From: Thamnidium elegans
Taxonomy: Eukaryota > Mucoromycota > Mucoromycetes > Mucorales > Mucoraceae
DNA length: 64,000 nt
Direction: 5' to 3'
Assembly (NCBI GenBank): GCA_025201345.1
Contig: JAIXMG010000004.1
Span: 682,001-746,000, forward strand
The position numbers were made by a program, and so were the translations under genes. How positions within the stretch are numbered: position 1 is the stretch's first letter; the number at the start of each line of letters is the position of its first letter. Of this stretch, positions 10,873 through 23,540 are shown piece by piece. The notes under the pieces were generated by a model, which searched no databases, was not told the origin of the DNA, and worked only from the letters and a program-made list of their open reading frames with translations.

Positions 10873-13800
10873 TTAAATATCTGATGCTAACAATTGTTGT
10901 AATTTACTTTGAACCATAGAAGAAGGTTCATTTTTCAAATACTTTGTAATTTCATGATCAAACTGAACCTTAACTTCTCCTTTAACTACAAAATAAAATA
11001 AAAATAAATACAACGTAACCTTTTTTTTTTTCTTGGTTTCAATGTACCTGTACCAGTCTTCTTTAATTGGTTCAAAACATCTGCAGCTTCAGACCGAATA
11101 GCAGAATACTTCATATCTTGCAAACTTTCAAAACTAGCCTTTAAAATACAATTCCTCACTTTTTCATCATTTAAACTATCCACGGTACAATATTCAACAA
11201 ATGTTTTTAAACTTTGTAAAATAGCTAATTGAACGTTCCAAACATTACCACGTAAGCAACCAGTAATCATTTCAACTAGAGGACCAGCATACACTTCTAA
11301 AATATATAGGTTTCACAAAATTAATTATTGATCATATTACTGGTTTCTCTCTCTCTCTCTCTCTCTCTCTATTTACCTTGATTATTAAATATTTTAGGTC
11401 TATATGCAGATACAATCGCCTTAAACGCATTAGCCTTAATCATGAGTAATAATGGTTTAGCGTTATCATTATCTTCTTCTTCCATAGCTTCAGTTTCATC
11501 CATCTCGCATAACTCAGTCAAGAACCCATTGACCTGGTCAAACACATCAATTTTCTCAGCAAACTGATCTGTAAACCTAGCCAAAGAAACTAAGGCATGT
11601 CTTTGATAGACTCTGTTCTTTCTTTTTGCTTCACGTACCAAGATGGTGACTACGTCCTTTAATGAAGGGTTCCAATCGGCATTGGCAAGTGTATCTTTGA
11701 CTGAAATACAAAGTTGAACAAAAGCCTCCAACACGTTTTCTTTACCATCCCAAGACCTTGTAGCCAACGTTGAGACTATAACAGGTAATAATTTACGAGC
11801 GTGTACCTGTACGCCCTTACCAGCCGACTTGCACATGTCAGCAATGGTTAAAGCAGCAGTTTGTTTCACCTTCCAAGACGAAGATGTCAAAAGAGGTTGT
11901 ACGAATTCTAAAATCTCGTCTGCATACAATGTAACCATACTACGTGTACCGGATGTTAAATTCTCCCATGCTTGTTTCCAAAGTTTATTCAAGTTTTCCT
12001 CAGGATCATGTTCGCCGAAAAAGATCAAGGGAACCATAACAGTTGCAACGGAGTTGGCTCGGTCAGTGGCAAATCGTGTGATTTCAACAATCGTTACTGC
12101 ACTACCTGCTTTAGCATCTTCATCTTCTTCATCAATATAAAGTTTCTTTAAATGCTTGGTAACGGATACTAATCGATCATAGCTAGCTAATTGACATACG
12201 TATCCAATAGCAGTAGCATAAGATTTACGAATCACTGGATTCTTGGAACGAATGGTACCACTTAGGGCCTTCAAATAAGCATCAGCAAAAGGCGCAAAAG
12301 TGGTTCTACGGTTCATAACCAAAGTGACAATAAAACGAGCACAACCAGCTTTGGTAGGAAGACCAGTACCCTTTCTGACAATTTGAAGAATACAAGGAGT
12401 TAATTGCTCCATGACTTCTTCATCAATTTGACTGACACAATGTTCAATACCTTCCATCATTGGAGAGTTCTTGGCTCCGCTAAGACGAGCATTATCCAAT
12501 TGTTCTTGTGAGATATTATATTTGTCCACATGGAAACTTAAATAATTCATCGATTGAGGTTCCAAAGCTACATAAAAAAAAAATTAGATTACAAAAAAAA
12601 AACAGCAAAAGAAATATTTACATGAAAGAGATTGAAGTAAAGTATCAACAAGGTCAGGAATGAATTTCTTTAACAAAGAAGCACCAGTTTTACAAACACG
12701 CAACACAGCATCTAAACTAAACTTGCGAACATCTTCTGCATCAGATACCAACCCCTTTTGCAACAAGAACGGCATCACTATATCCATTACTTTTCTACCG
12801 TCTGCAATAGCAACCATAGTAGGATCACAATAATGAACTGTCAATTTAGTCAAGGATCTGCAAGTCTGTGTAGCAGCTTGACGTACTGAATCCTTAATAT
12901 CATCCAAAGCTCTGAAACACATTTCCCATAACTTTTCAAGGTACGGTTCAATTTGAGCCAACTGTCTTCCTTGCACCAAATCCGTAATAGCTGCACAAGA
13001 AGCTTCACGAATACGCCACTGTCTATTACCCAAGCCAGTCAACAGATCATCTGTAATCTGATTAAAATAAGTATCCACCGTCTTTTGATTGTCTTTAACA
13101 AGTGATTTCCAAATAGACTTCATGGTTTGATTAACACGAGGGTTAGGATCAAATTGATATCTGTATAATTTAGGAATCAAACGGGGAAGATAGGGTTCCA
13201 TTTCCTTTTCTGCTAAAGCCATCAAGTTTTGGAACCCAAATGCAGCACCTCTTCTTGAAGTCCACATGGCGTTATGGTTAGCCAAGTTCATAAATTTATA
13301 GATTAAATCAGGCTGATTTAATTCAGAAGCAAGTGAACATAGTTCCTTGTAAGTGGTAATCGAGTTACCATCAGGTGTTTCACCTAACGCACCTTCTTCA
13401 AACAAGACCGTGTTATCTGTAACGGATTGAGCTTGAATAGATCTACCTTCAGTAAATGTACCGACGAGTGAATACAACATGTCTTCTTTAATTTTAGCAT
13501 CACCGTACTCGTATACAAGACCTAGCCCCTTAGAAGCACACTCTTGTGTAAAATCATCTTTATCAGATAAAAGACGAGAGAAAGAAGCATGCATATTGCT
13601 TAAATTCTTCTTGATCAATTCATGATCTTTACCAAATTTGAGTAAAGAAAGTAACCAAATACAAGCTGCCTTTCTGTACCAAGATTTGCTGCTGGTAACA
13701 TACGTACGAATCATCTTCTCGATTAATTCTTGTTGGTTTGAACTGGAAGAAGGCTTTAACTGAGCCAAGACAGGCATCTCACTAATATCCTTGTACTTTT

Positions 13801-16444
13801 GCATTGCTTGAGATTCCCAACCAAATGCTAAAGCGGACCACGCTTCACCACTAGCAAAATTTAACTCAACTTGCTTCGTATCAGCAGTAGCATAAAGTGC
13901 ATCTACTACCAACTGAATCAACGCGGAAGTATCAGGTGCGGAGACAAGCGGAATAGTCAAATGACCTAGAGTTAACGTAGCCTTTTCTTGTACCTTGGCA
14001 TCCTTACAATTTTTAGCAAGATGAGCCAACTTTTCAATCACATCTTGCATTGAAATTCCAATATCCATATCACTTTGACTCTTTTCGGTACTAGCCGCAA
14101 TAGCAAACGGCAATACTTTAGAACGACCTATTTCAGCAAGCGATTGACACGCAGCATTAGCAAGTAAATAGAAGTGAGATGTAGGTGCACCATCTAAAAG
14201 TTTAACCAAGTTGGTAGCACATCGGCTCAAAATAGCATCTGAAAGGTGACGAAGACGGTAATGACAACGACCGACAAGGTAACCCACGGATAAAGCTGCT
14301 CCGTGGCGTTGATCTAATGCTTGCTGCTTTACTTTAGGTCCTTCTGGGGTTTCCAAAATTGTGCAGAATGTATCGAGTCTGGCCTCGATGTCTGATTCGG
14401 GAATACTTTCACTACTGGCAATAATACCGAAGATATGCGATACCAAGGTACGCGTTTCTAATTTATCAGAGAGCGAAAGTGACTGGAAAAAGTCGAGACG
14501 ATCCTTGAAGGTTGTGGCGATAGATGAAGGTCCAAGAGAGATAATTTCTAATAAACATTTAGCAGAGGTAGCAAGTAATACAGGATCTATTTTTTTTTTT
14601 AAAAAAAAAAAAGTTAGTACATCTCTTTCTCTCTTTTTCACTATATATATATATATTACCTTTAAGCTCAGGGTTTAAACCTTGCTCAACAAACTCAAGC
14701 CAGTACTGAACCACTTGTTTTTCATTCGCATCACCACGAAGCCATAACTCAGAAATACTCTGTTTAAAATTATTCATAGTAACAGGATCTTCAGCCATAC
14801 TACTTTCAACCTTATCGGCTACATACTGATCAATCAAAATATTTGTAGGATTCACTTGCAAGATCCAAATCATTCTCAAAAAATCAAGAATTTCGGAATA
14901 CACTTCCACAGGGTATCCTTTAATAGTAGGTGTCTTGGAAGAGATTGTAAATTCTTGATCAGGTCGATGATCATGGATATAATTAACAAGTTCAGAGAAC
15001 TGAGGTAATTCATTGGGGGAGATCACATCGACATTTTCAACAAGACCGTATCTGTTACGTACAAAAGGCTTTAATCCACGTTTGGCTTCTTCCTTAACAT
15101 CAAGTTTAACAACAGATGAGGAGCTGCCTAAAAGACATACATAACGAGCGAAAACGCAAGAGAATGGGTAGATGGCATTAGCGTATCTTAAAGCCATATA
15201 ACGAGAATAAGAATCAGGCTACATATTATACATAGAGTTAATAAAATCAGACGAGGGGTATCAAATATGTATATGTTTTTGGTGTACCTTTTGCACAGCT
15301 TTTAAAATAATAGATTGAAGATCATTATAAATAGGAGAATCAGTAGAGATATTAACATAGATTTCAATCATGGACGAAAGAGCGTCTTGAACATATGTTC
15401 TAACGTTTTTGTGTTCTAATTCGAGGTTATCAAAGAATAAGGCGAGCATATGGGTATCTCCCAATCCAACCTTAGGAACTAGGCACAGTAAAAATTTAAC
15501 ATAAAAAAATGAATCTATATGCTCCTATTACCTTTTTTCGCTACAAGACCACATGCGACATAGGCATATCCTTTGATACTATCAGCATCAAATCCTTGAG
15601 AATCATCATTTTCGTTAATGTACTTTAACAGACCGGAAATAATGACAGGCGCGACGGGTCCAATACTCGATTCGTTACTCTATTATTTAATCACTTGTTA
15701 ATAAATCAAACGCTAAACTCCTCCCCCCCAACGTAACGTACCATACGAGCACACCATTGTAAAAATGAAATAGCGGCTCTTTGAAGTTTAACAGTAGTAG
15801 ATTCACCGTAGATACCATCAAAAATAACCTGGATCATAGGTGTTACCATATTAGTAGCAACAATAGATTTACCAAGATACTGAAGCACGCGAAGTTTAAC
15901 TGAATTAGGAGCTTGAGATCTACCATCTCTACCACCTAATCGAGTGCTAGGCTTTGACCCCAAATATAATTTATAGAGGGATTGAATAGTAGTTGTATCT
16001 TCATAATCAACATTACCTGTCCATCTACGCATACCGTCCTCACAAGCGGATGTCACCTGATGGTTAGGATCACATACACCAGCGACGAGAAGTGGTAATC
16101 GCTCAGTATCGGTAAATATGGGTGTCAAAATAAAGTTCATAATGCCTAATTTAGCATCTTTTAACTTTGATGTTGTCCATTCAATTTTTCCTTTATTAGA
16201 TACTTCATCCACTGCCATTGGACTAAGTCCAGGATACTTTGGTGGTGTCTCGGTATCAGCAATTTCTCTAGCTGTCAAAGGTTGATACAACATGACATCC
16301 AAAAAGAAACCAGTAATAACAGTAACATCTTTTGGATTTTCGTTAAAGTGAAATACATTATCTCTAGCAGTTAATTGTTCGCCGTGATCCATTTTCCATT
16401 TTGACAGTACCTGAAAATAAAAAAAGCTTAATTCAAGTTTTTAT

Positions 16445-16488
<44 letters not shown>

Positions 16489-16963
16489 TAAAATATTTAC
16501 GGGTAAAATAATATGAAGTAAGGCGATTCTTTGTTGTAAAGGTCGAAGACTAATTCCTTTCAAGAATTGAGGTAAATGCTTTGCGGTTTCTTCAGGAGTT
16601 AAACGAAGTGCACTCATTTCAAGGTAGATTAAAGTAAAGTTTTTGACAAATACCGAGACCTTGTCATCAATAAATTGACTTAAAAGGGCTTCAAAAGGTA
16701 ATTTGATTGTAGTGTTGGCTTTTACTCGTTTATTGATATGAGAAAGAATTTCCATAACTTTCTTTTTGGAGTCTGCATTGGTACTTGCTAACTTGAGCAA
16801 GACAGGCGGAAGAAAGACTTGAATGGTCTTTTCTAACTGTGCATCCGTATTGCACATTGCAAGTTTTAGCTCGACATTTTCTATATACTTCTTATTTTAG
16901 TACATGTATATATTAAGCGTAAACTTAATAAAGTTTACCTAGTAGCTGCAACTCGTTAGACAT
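10873..16963 (-). CDS. ECM29: Proteasome adaptor/scaffold ECM29
   Basis: HEAT-repeat protein that binds the 26S proteasome, linking core and regulatory particles and checking their assembly. Exons in transcript order: 16939-16963, 16501-16880, 15742-16410, 15532-15679, 15288-15478, 14660-15218, 12622-14586, 11377-12567, 11048-11296 and 10873-10985. All nine introns are GT-AG and phases agree throughout, giving 1829 aa; family members are about 1850. The N-terminus MSNELQLLENVELKLAMCNT followed by ...RPLQQRIALLHIILPVLSKW is typical Ecm29; HEAT-type helical repeats run to the end, for example NRQWRIREASCAAITDLVQG. Exon 1 is only 25 nt. Intron 2 contains a 40-base homopolymer and intron 8 a GA/CT repeat. 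Nothing suggests inactivation. Confidence 0.93.
11347..11370. repeat. (CT)n microsatellite in ECM29 intron
   Basis: About 12 CT units on the plus strand inside the eighth ECM29 intron (11297-11376); GA in transcript sense, near the 5' splice site. Confidence 0.9.
16447..16486. repeat. A40 homopolymer in ECM29 intron 2
   Basis: Forty consecutive A on the plus strand, that is T40 in the transcript, inside a 90-nt intron (16411-16500). It starts 14 bases after the 5' splice site and makes up almost half of the intron. Confidence 0.95.
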
Positions 16964-17078
16964 TGTTTACAGATAAAAGAAAAAAAAAAGGAACCAAAAA
17001 AAAAAAAAAAAAAAAAAAGGATTAAATTAAGGTGGGACGCGCGTCTACGATTTAAATTTATTTTTTTATCTAAATAAA

Positions 17079-19401
17079 TTATTTTTCTATGGGGCTATTT
17101 GTTGCTGAAGCACCAGGAGCTTGGTTCATAACTTCGTCTAAACTGACATGACGGGATAATTCATTAAAGACCTAAAACAAGAAGGCTAATTTATATGAAT
17201 ACTAGTAAAAAAAAAAATTAGACTTACAGTTTCATCAACGGGTATAATAGACTTTCTTCTAAATTGTTGGAATTGTGGTCCTGATTCAAATTGTTGCTAT
17301 CATGGATAATTTAAGGTTAATTATTATAATTGACAGTTTCTATTGTATAAATATTACCATATCAGGACGAATAACATCATGATGTTCTTCATGCTTTTGC
17401 TCATCAAAGTCCTCGTCATTTGGTTTAGGAGGAAAAGAAAAGTTGTAGAATTGGTTTTCGGTTGATTTAGTGATTGTAACAGCACTGGTACCAGATACTT
17501 TACGTTGCAAAATCTTCCAATTTTCTTCTCTTTCTCTTTGTCTCTTTCGTTCGCTATTATTTATGTCAGTTTTACCTCCTTTTATGTTATCTTTTGTACA
17601 CACTTACATTTGTCTTTGTTGTTTATATTGGTTGGCACATTCATCAAATAATTCGGGACTAATATCCATACATAATTTTAATGCATTATAAACTAAACCA
17701 AGGATTGTTCTAGATTATTTTTTTTTTTTTTTAGTTAGTATGATATATTTCCTAATATATATAATATTTATACTTACTTATTCCAATGAGTTTTAGAAGT
17801 CTTGTAAAGTGTAGGAAATATAATGGGCATAATTTCATTCATATTTTCAGCCATTAAACTAACAATATAATCATTATTCCAAAAGTAAAGAGCTCTTTCA
17901 GCGACTTGAAAGTGAGTGCTTGATACACACTGACCCAACTTTACGAACAATGGTATCATAATACGTTGAAATTCATTACCATCAATAACATCCAATACCT
18001 CTTCTAATTCGTTTAAAAACATGACTTCCTTTGGACTATTTACTTTTGGCCAATAACGCAATAAACCTTGAATGACTTCTTGAGCTAACGCTTGATTCTT
18101 TTCCAAGAACTGAACCACACAATAAGCTAATTGTGGATGATACAAAACCAAAGACTTTACTTTATGAAGTGGTATCAAGACACGTCTCAAAAATGATTTA
18201 TGTTCTTCTTTTAAAGGAAGTGCAAAACCATTAATGATACTACCTAATATTTCAAGTAATTCGGCAATACCATTATGTCTTTCTGTTTCATAAATAAATT
18301 GAAAAAATATATTGTTGATCGATCTACGAATAAATGCTCGCAAGTTTAAAAACTTGCCGTAAATACGATGTAATGTTGTCTTTAAAAAATCTCGTTCTCT
18401 TGGATCCTCACTATCAAACAAGTCCAATAACTGTAATAATAAGGAGTGTATGTTAACTAAAAGTGTATAATGTAAAAAGGAGGTCTTACTTGTAATATAA
18501 ACTTTTGATCAATATATCTTTTAGCGAAATTAATATTAAAATCGGGAGACTCTAGGAATCGCAAAAAGAATTCATAAACAATTTGTAAATGAGGCCAAGC
18601 TAATTCTAATACTGGTTCATCTTCTTCGGGATCATAAGCATCTCCTGTTGGATTGACTTGAGGTGGAATCGTACGAAATAAATTGATGGCAAACTAGGGT
18701 TATAACTCTTTTTTTTTAGTCTTGAATATTACTTTGTTATATTATTACCATTTTCACTATTTCAGGATAAGGTGCTTCAGACGTCAGCACTCCTCTAGTG
18801 ATGCCAACATATTCTAATATATCTTGTAAAGTTTGTCTCTTGATTTCTTTTTCCGTTAATTCTGCTGAAGGATCTGAGAAATCGCAAATAACCATACATT
18901 GACGTAACTTTTGAATATATAAATCAGGTCTTAAATGGGGAGGAATTTCTAAATATTTTTATGTTGTAAGTTTTTCATCCCTTTTGCTTTTTTTTTATTA
19001 CCATTAAAACCAGGTGTTCTTTCCAACTGAATCTTTTCTTTTGCATAAAAGCGGGAGGATTTTTGACGTCTTGGTGTTTTAGTTACCGGTATTTGATCTC
19101 TAGGCGCATTCTTTAAACGACTTAGAGGACCAGATTTTGGCATATCTCGTTCTGCACCGGGTTTATGTAAAGTAGGTGAACGAAGCTAATAAATAACAAT
19201 TTAATAATCAATATTCAATATTCAATATAATATAAATATTTACTTGAGAGTCTTGAGCAGAAACAAACACAATAGGGTGAGGAATAGTAATGTGTTGAAC
19301 AGGTGAATTACTAGTTGTTGTTGTCGGTGAGTTTGGTGTGGTAGGTGAACGACTACCTACGGGCGAATTCTAGTTTATTTACAAGTGTATATATTAGTTA
19401 A

Positions 19402-19438
<37 letters not shown>

Positions 19439-19468
19439 CGTGTTTACATTGCCACTCCATCCTTTCAT
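17079..19468 (-). CDS. RTS1: PP2A regulatory subunit B56 (B')
   Basis: Regulatory subunit that directs protein phosphatase 2A to substrates. Exons in transcript order: 19448-19468, 19244-19369, 19002-19185, 18749-18948, 18490-18693, 17778-18430, 17608-17709, 17358-17553, 17228-17296 and 17079-17171; 615 aa. The central HEAT-like B56 core is unmistakable: [40 protein letters not shown], and across the exon 6/7 junction [20 protein letters not shown]. The Ser/Pro-rich N-terminal 100 residues and the charged C-terminus ([12 protein letters not shown] onward) are typical of fungal Rts1/Par1. Exon 1 encodes only MKGWSGN. The first intron carries a TG repeat. Expected to act in cell cycle, stress and septation through PP2A; that is family knowledge. 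Confidence 0.93.
19415..19438. repeat. (TG)n microsatellite in B56 intron 1
   Basis: About 12 TG units next to a TA-rich stretch, within the first intron (19370-19447) of the PP2A B56 gene. Confidence 0.85.
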
Positions 19469-19597
19469 GATGATTGAATACGTGAAAGAAGAAAGAAAAA
19501 AGAAAAGGGATTTTATTTTGTATTTATCGGAGTGATTATCCAATCAAATAAAGCGTAAAATTTGATGGGGGTATAGAATATTATTATTAATTTTTTT

Positions 19598-20892
19598 TTA
19601 TGTTAAAGTATTATCAGTATCATATGAAGCGCTACCACGACAGTGAAAGTTAGGTAGTGATAATCTTCTATCTTCTCTCGTATCGTATCCAGCTTGTTCT
19701 TTAATCTTTTGTTCTGTTGCACTTAGTCGAGATTTCCACTGCTCAAGTTGACTAAAACTTAAGTCGTCGTTGTCGCCTTGTATCATATTATTATGTTTGA
19801 CTACACTCATATGTAAATCGGTATCGGAATGACTATCCGAAAGAGGTCTTTTCATATTTACTGGTATAGAAATAGAAGGTATTCTACCTAAATCAACTGT
19901 ACTTGTCATCGTAGATAATGTGCGCCAGCGCTTTTGCCTTAATTTTCGTATCGATTTAGTAACATCTGAATCATATCCTACTAATATAACAAAAAATATA
20001 TTGATAATTGGCCATAACAACATAATAATGGATACTTGATTCCGCTATTTTTGTAATGTATATTAGTATTTACAGATATAAAAAAAAAATATATATATAT
20101 AAAGATTTCCGTTACCATGATTATAAATATAGCTGATATTAAATTTACAATGGTAAGACAAATTGTACGAATAACATTATGATAGATAACTGATGTGTAA
20201 AGATTTTTGTTGACTTTCATTCGATCAGCTACTAGGGATCGTATATGACTGATTAATATATAAGAAATAACGACGGTAACATATACATCAATAAAAGTAT
20301 CGTATAAAGTATAAACTGGTCCCCACTAAGTACGTATATAAAAAAAAATATTAGTAAAGTAAAAAAAAAAGACTATAAATAAATATTGAAACTCACAAAT
20401 TCTTCATCAGTATATTTACAAGTTCCATCTGGATAATTATCTACATGAATAAGTCCAACATCTACTATACCAACAATAAATCTCAATACGGTGAAAAATG
20501 AATGAAGTACAAGTGCTTTTCGTTTCCAATTTACTGGTACAATTGATTGTACTCTTGTCATTAATACATGTGTACCAGCCGTCATTGCAAAATGATAAAA
20601 TAAATCGGCTATTCTTCCAGTAATAGCGCATGTGCTTCCTTGACTAATTTTTTATTTTGCAGTATTAGTTATTATTCTCTTATAATATATATTTGTGTGT
20701 TATATACCTTGCATGAAACGATAAAAATAAAATAGATTTTAAAGCCATAAATAAACCAAGAAAAAATTTACCAATTCGTACTTGAGCCGCTTTATCTTTT
20801 GTTCGAAATAAGCTACGTATAGCCAATTCTCCTGACACACCGACAGCTGCACCTTGTAATGCTATAGTTGCAACAACTACTGCTGATGACAT
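19598..20892 (-). CDS. Multi-pass membrane protein, unknown function
   Basis: Exons 20708-20892, 20397-20643, 20116-20325 and 19598-20044; 362 aa with consistent phases. I do not recognise the family. Six or seven hydrophobic segments are visible, the first at about residues 4-25 and the last IIMLLWPIINIFFVILVGY. They are followed by a soluble tail of about 120 residues with a basic patch (KSIRKLRQKRWRTL) and a Ser/Asp-rich end. The topology (several short loops, a long charged C-terminal tail) resembles a seven-helix receptor or fungal membrane sensor, but no diagnostic motif was found. It lies tail-to-head behind the B56 gene. Intact splice sites and a single stop argue for a functional gene. 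Confidence 0.72.
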
Positions 20893-21451
20893 GTATCAAT
20901 ATTAAATATTTATAATTGTATATATATCTTTTTTTTATAATCACAAAAAAAAAGTTTATAGAAAAAAGAAAAAAGGAAGGTCGAAATAAAAAAAAAAAGG
21001 AACTTTAAAAATGACCGGGGACGCCCTTTCTTGCTCCGAACAATTAAACTTATCCAATTATAAATAAATAAACGTTTAATATGTACAATGATCACCTTCT
21101 TTTTTTTAAAAAAATTTGAATCTAATACATTTTACTGCTCTTCCCACTTAATTTGGGAATATTTTTTCTATTGTGCGCAAAAAAAAAAAAAAAAAAAAAA
21201 AAGTAATTTTATTTACTGATATCTTTGAATCTACACATGCATCACTTTTTGTCGGTTTGGAATTATCCTGTTATTGAATAACAAAGATTGCATGGTAATA
21301 TAAGTTAATTTAAAAAACGTGTCCCCTTTTTAAAGGTAAATAATAGCTTTTTTACTTGTCAACTTTTTTTTTATATATACAAGTCTGGTGAGCTGTCAAA
21401 AAGGCTAGAGTTTCAAGTTATTATAATACACTAGCAAACGACAGGGAAAAC
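20893..21451. other. Spacer, no gene seen
   Basis: About 560 bp of AT-rich DNA upstream of the membrane-protein gene with a T8A7 tract (about 21100-21114) and an A22-class run near 21180-21202. Likely its promoter. Confidence 0.5.
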
Positions 21452-21829
21452 ATGTTATCGGCCATCTGTAATCATACGTTTTTTTCGAACAAGGAAAATC
21501 AAAGCGCGAATCTGAGAGTATTAACATATTTAAGAGGCGTAATCGTATCGGATCTTATTACGCATGGTGTCACCTCTCCTCAATCAGTTTCCGGATAATG
21601 CATTATACTTATGTGGGAGAAAAATCTATTTTAGATTACCAGGATACAAAAAAGAAATCAATTCGTTGTTATATTTTAAATACTTTGGGCGTCCGCGTGT
21701 ATGATATTATCAATACACTTTCTATAGTACATACGGGTATTCTTAATTCTCGAGAAGAATGCAATTACTGCAATCGGTTTTTTGTAGATAACAATACATT
21801 TATGGCTATGCATATATAAAGAGTCAACC
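21452..21829 (+). pseudogene. Possible E2F/DP-type winged-helix relic
   Basis: Two plus-strand frames read like one broken protein. Frame A starts ATG at 21452 (MLSAICNHTFFSNKENQS, then NLRVLTYLRGVIVSDLITHG) and stops at TAA after 48 codons. Frame B (21598-21819) gives EKSILDYQDTKKKSIR, a nine-residue interruption, then RVYDIINTLSIVHTG. The last segment resembles the RR(I/V)YD(I/V)xNVLxxx signature of E2F/DP winged-helix domains, and DTKKKSIR just before it resembles the basic run in front of that signature. One in-frame stop, one frame change and a 27-nt insertion separate the pieces. I see no splice sites that repair it. The assignment rests on a short motif and is tentative. Confidence 0.3.
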
Positions 21830-22750
21830 AAAGTATTTTAACCTTGCATGAATTATTTATATCAACTCAGCATAGCAACAGCAAAAAAAAAAGGATAACG
21901 GACGAGGTACATTTATAACATATTAAACACTGTATATATATATATATATATTTACATTTATAAAATTATTGTGCCAAATTGTGTTATAAAACGTTACCTT
22001 TTACTTAAAAGCTTTTTTTTTTTGCTTTCAAAGAATTCCCTTTGTTTACAGCGGACTATAAACATTCAAATTCAATTCAAGAGATTTTCTATTCCACGGC
22101 TAGGGGGGGGGGGTTTTCGCAGCATTTCAAGAATAACAACGAAGCATATATATTGTTGCAATTATAATAATAATAATAAAAAGTAATTGTTTACAAAATA
22201 TCACTAAACACATGATATTATAAATCGAACATTACGCAGCTATCATAAAATATTCCCAGAATTTTTTAAACATGCTTAAGGTTTAAAAATGATGCTCTTA
22301 ATGCCATAGTTTAAGCTTTGTGAGAGGAAAGGTACAGGCGGTAATTCAATTTTAAACGTCACAAAAAAATACATTTTCTGTGCGGGGAGCAGAGCTCACC
22401 TGTAGGAAGGGGGCAAATACAACCCAATGCAGTAAACGCAAACTAGAGCTCGACCTCTTTTTCCAGACAAAGGTATTGATCAATCTAAAAAAAAAACGAC
22501 AAACACAAAATAGTTATATTACAGTAGAATACAAGTCATTGATGAATTTATAAATGGATGGATAGATGGATGGATGTTAGATTATATATTTTTTTAATCT
22601 TAAAAAACAAAACGTGGACCAAACATATTTCAACGACAGCTCAGAGAAACAGATCACACACATTTTCAATGACTTGAAAATTATACTGCAAATATAACTA
22701 TTGTTTAAAAGAATTCAATTGAATTAACAATTCTTTCTAGTCTATCAGTT
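21830..22750. other. Spacer upstream of RPL15
   Basis: About 920 bp. It contains a TA repeat near 21932-21949, a G10 run at about 22105-22114 and four GATG-like units around 22553-22577. Likely the promoter and 5' UTR of the ribosomal protein gene; I could not define a TATA box or initiator with confidence. Confidence 0.5.
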
Positions 22751-23365
22751 ATGGGTGCCTATAAGTATCTCGAGGAGCTCGCCAGAAAGAAGCAATCCGA
22801 TGTTTCTCGTTTCTTACTTCGTGTTAGATGTTGGGAGTTCAGACAATTGAACGTTATTACCCGTGCCTCTCGTCCTTCTCGCCCCGATAAGGCTCGTCGT
22901 TTAGGTTACAAGGCCAAGCAAGGTTTCGTTATCTACCGTATCCGTGTCCGTCGTGGTGGTCGTAAGAGACCTGTTCACAAGGGTGCTACCTTCGGTAAGC
23001 CTGTCAACGAGGGTGTTAACCAACTCAAGTACCAACGTTCTCTCCGTTCCACCGCTGAGGAGCGTGTCGGTCGTAAGTGTGCTAACCTCCGTGTTTTGAA
23101 CTCTTACTGGGTTAACCAAGATGCTACCTACAAGTACTTCGAAGTTATCCTTGTCGATCCCTCTCACAAGGCTATCCGTCGTGATGCTCACATCAACTGG
23201 ATCGCTAACCCCGTTCACAAGCGTCGTGAAGCTCGTGGTCTTACTGCCATCGGTCGTAAGTCTCGTGGTCACGGTAAGGGTCATCGTTTCAACAACACCA
23301 AGGGTTCTGGTCGTCGTGCCACCTGGAAGCGTCGCAACACCCTCTCTCTCCGTCGTTACCGTTAA
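22751..23365 (+). CDS. RPL15: 60S ribosomal protein eL15
   Basis: Structural protein of the large ribosomal subunit that binds 28S rRNA near the exit-tunnel side. One uninterrupted frame of 204 aa, exactly the family length, starting [18 protein letters not shown] and ending [11 protein letters not shown]. Very basic throughout. Codons are strongly biased to CGT, AAG, GGT and C-ending forms, unlike the surrounding AT-rich genes, as expected for high expression. It is the only intronless ribosomal gene of the two in the window. A 170-codon antisense frame exists only because of this codon bias. Confidence 0.98.
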   Translation: MGAYKYLEELARKKQSDVSRFLLRVRCWEFRQLNVITRASRPSRPDKARRLGYKAKQGFVIYRIRVRRGGRKRPVHKGATFGKPVNEGVNQLKYQRSLRSTAEERVGRKCANLRVLNSYWVNQDATYKYFEVILVDPSHKAIRRDAHINWIANPVHKRREARGLTAIGRKSRGHGKGHRFNNTKGSGRRATWKRRNTLSLRRYR

Positions 23366-23540
23366 ATGTATCGCTAAAGAGATATGTAATGTCTTTTTTG
23401 GAAAACTATTCAAATATAATGTTTTGTTTATTTAATACAGATATATACTATTTTTTTTTATTTTTTGTTTGGGTCGATTTCTATGCGAGTGCTTTATTAA
23501 TTAATATTTATACAGTGTGTGTGTGTGGGGGGGGGGTGAA

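Noticed and set aside
22901..23413. 170-codon antisense frame opposite RPL15
   Set aside because: It mirrors the highly biased codons of RPL15 on the other strand and gives a Thr/Val/Leu-rich product with no family character.
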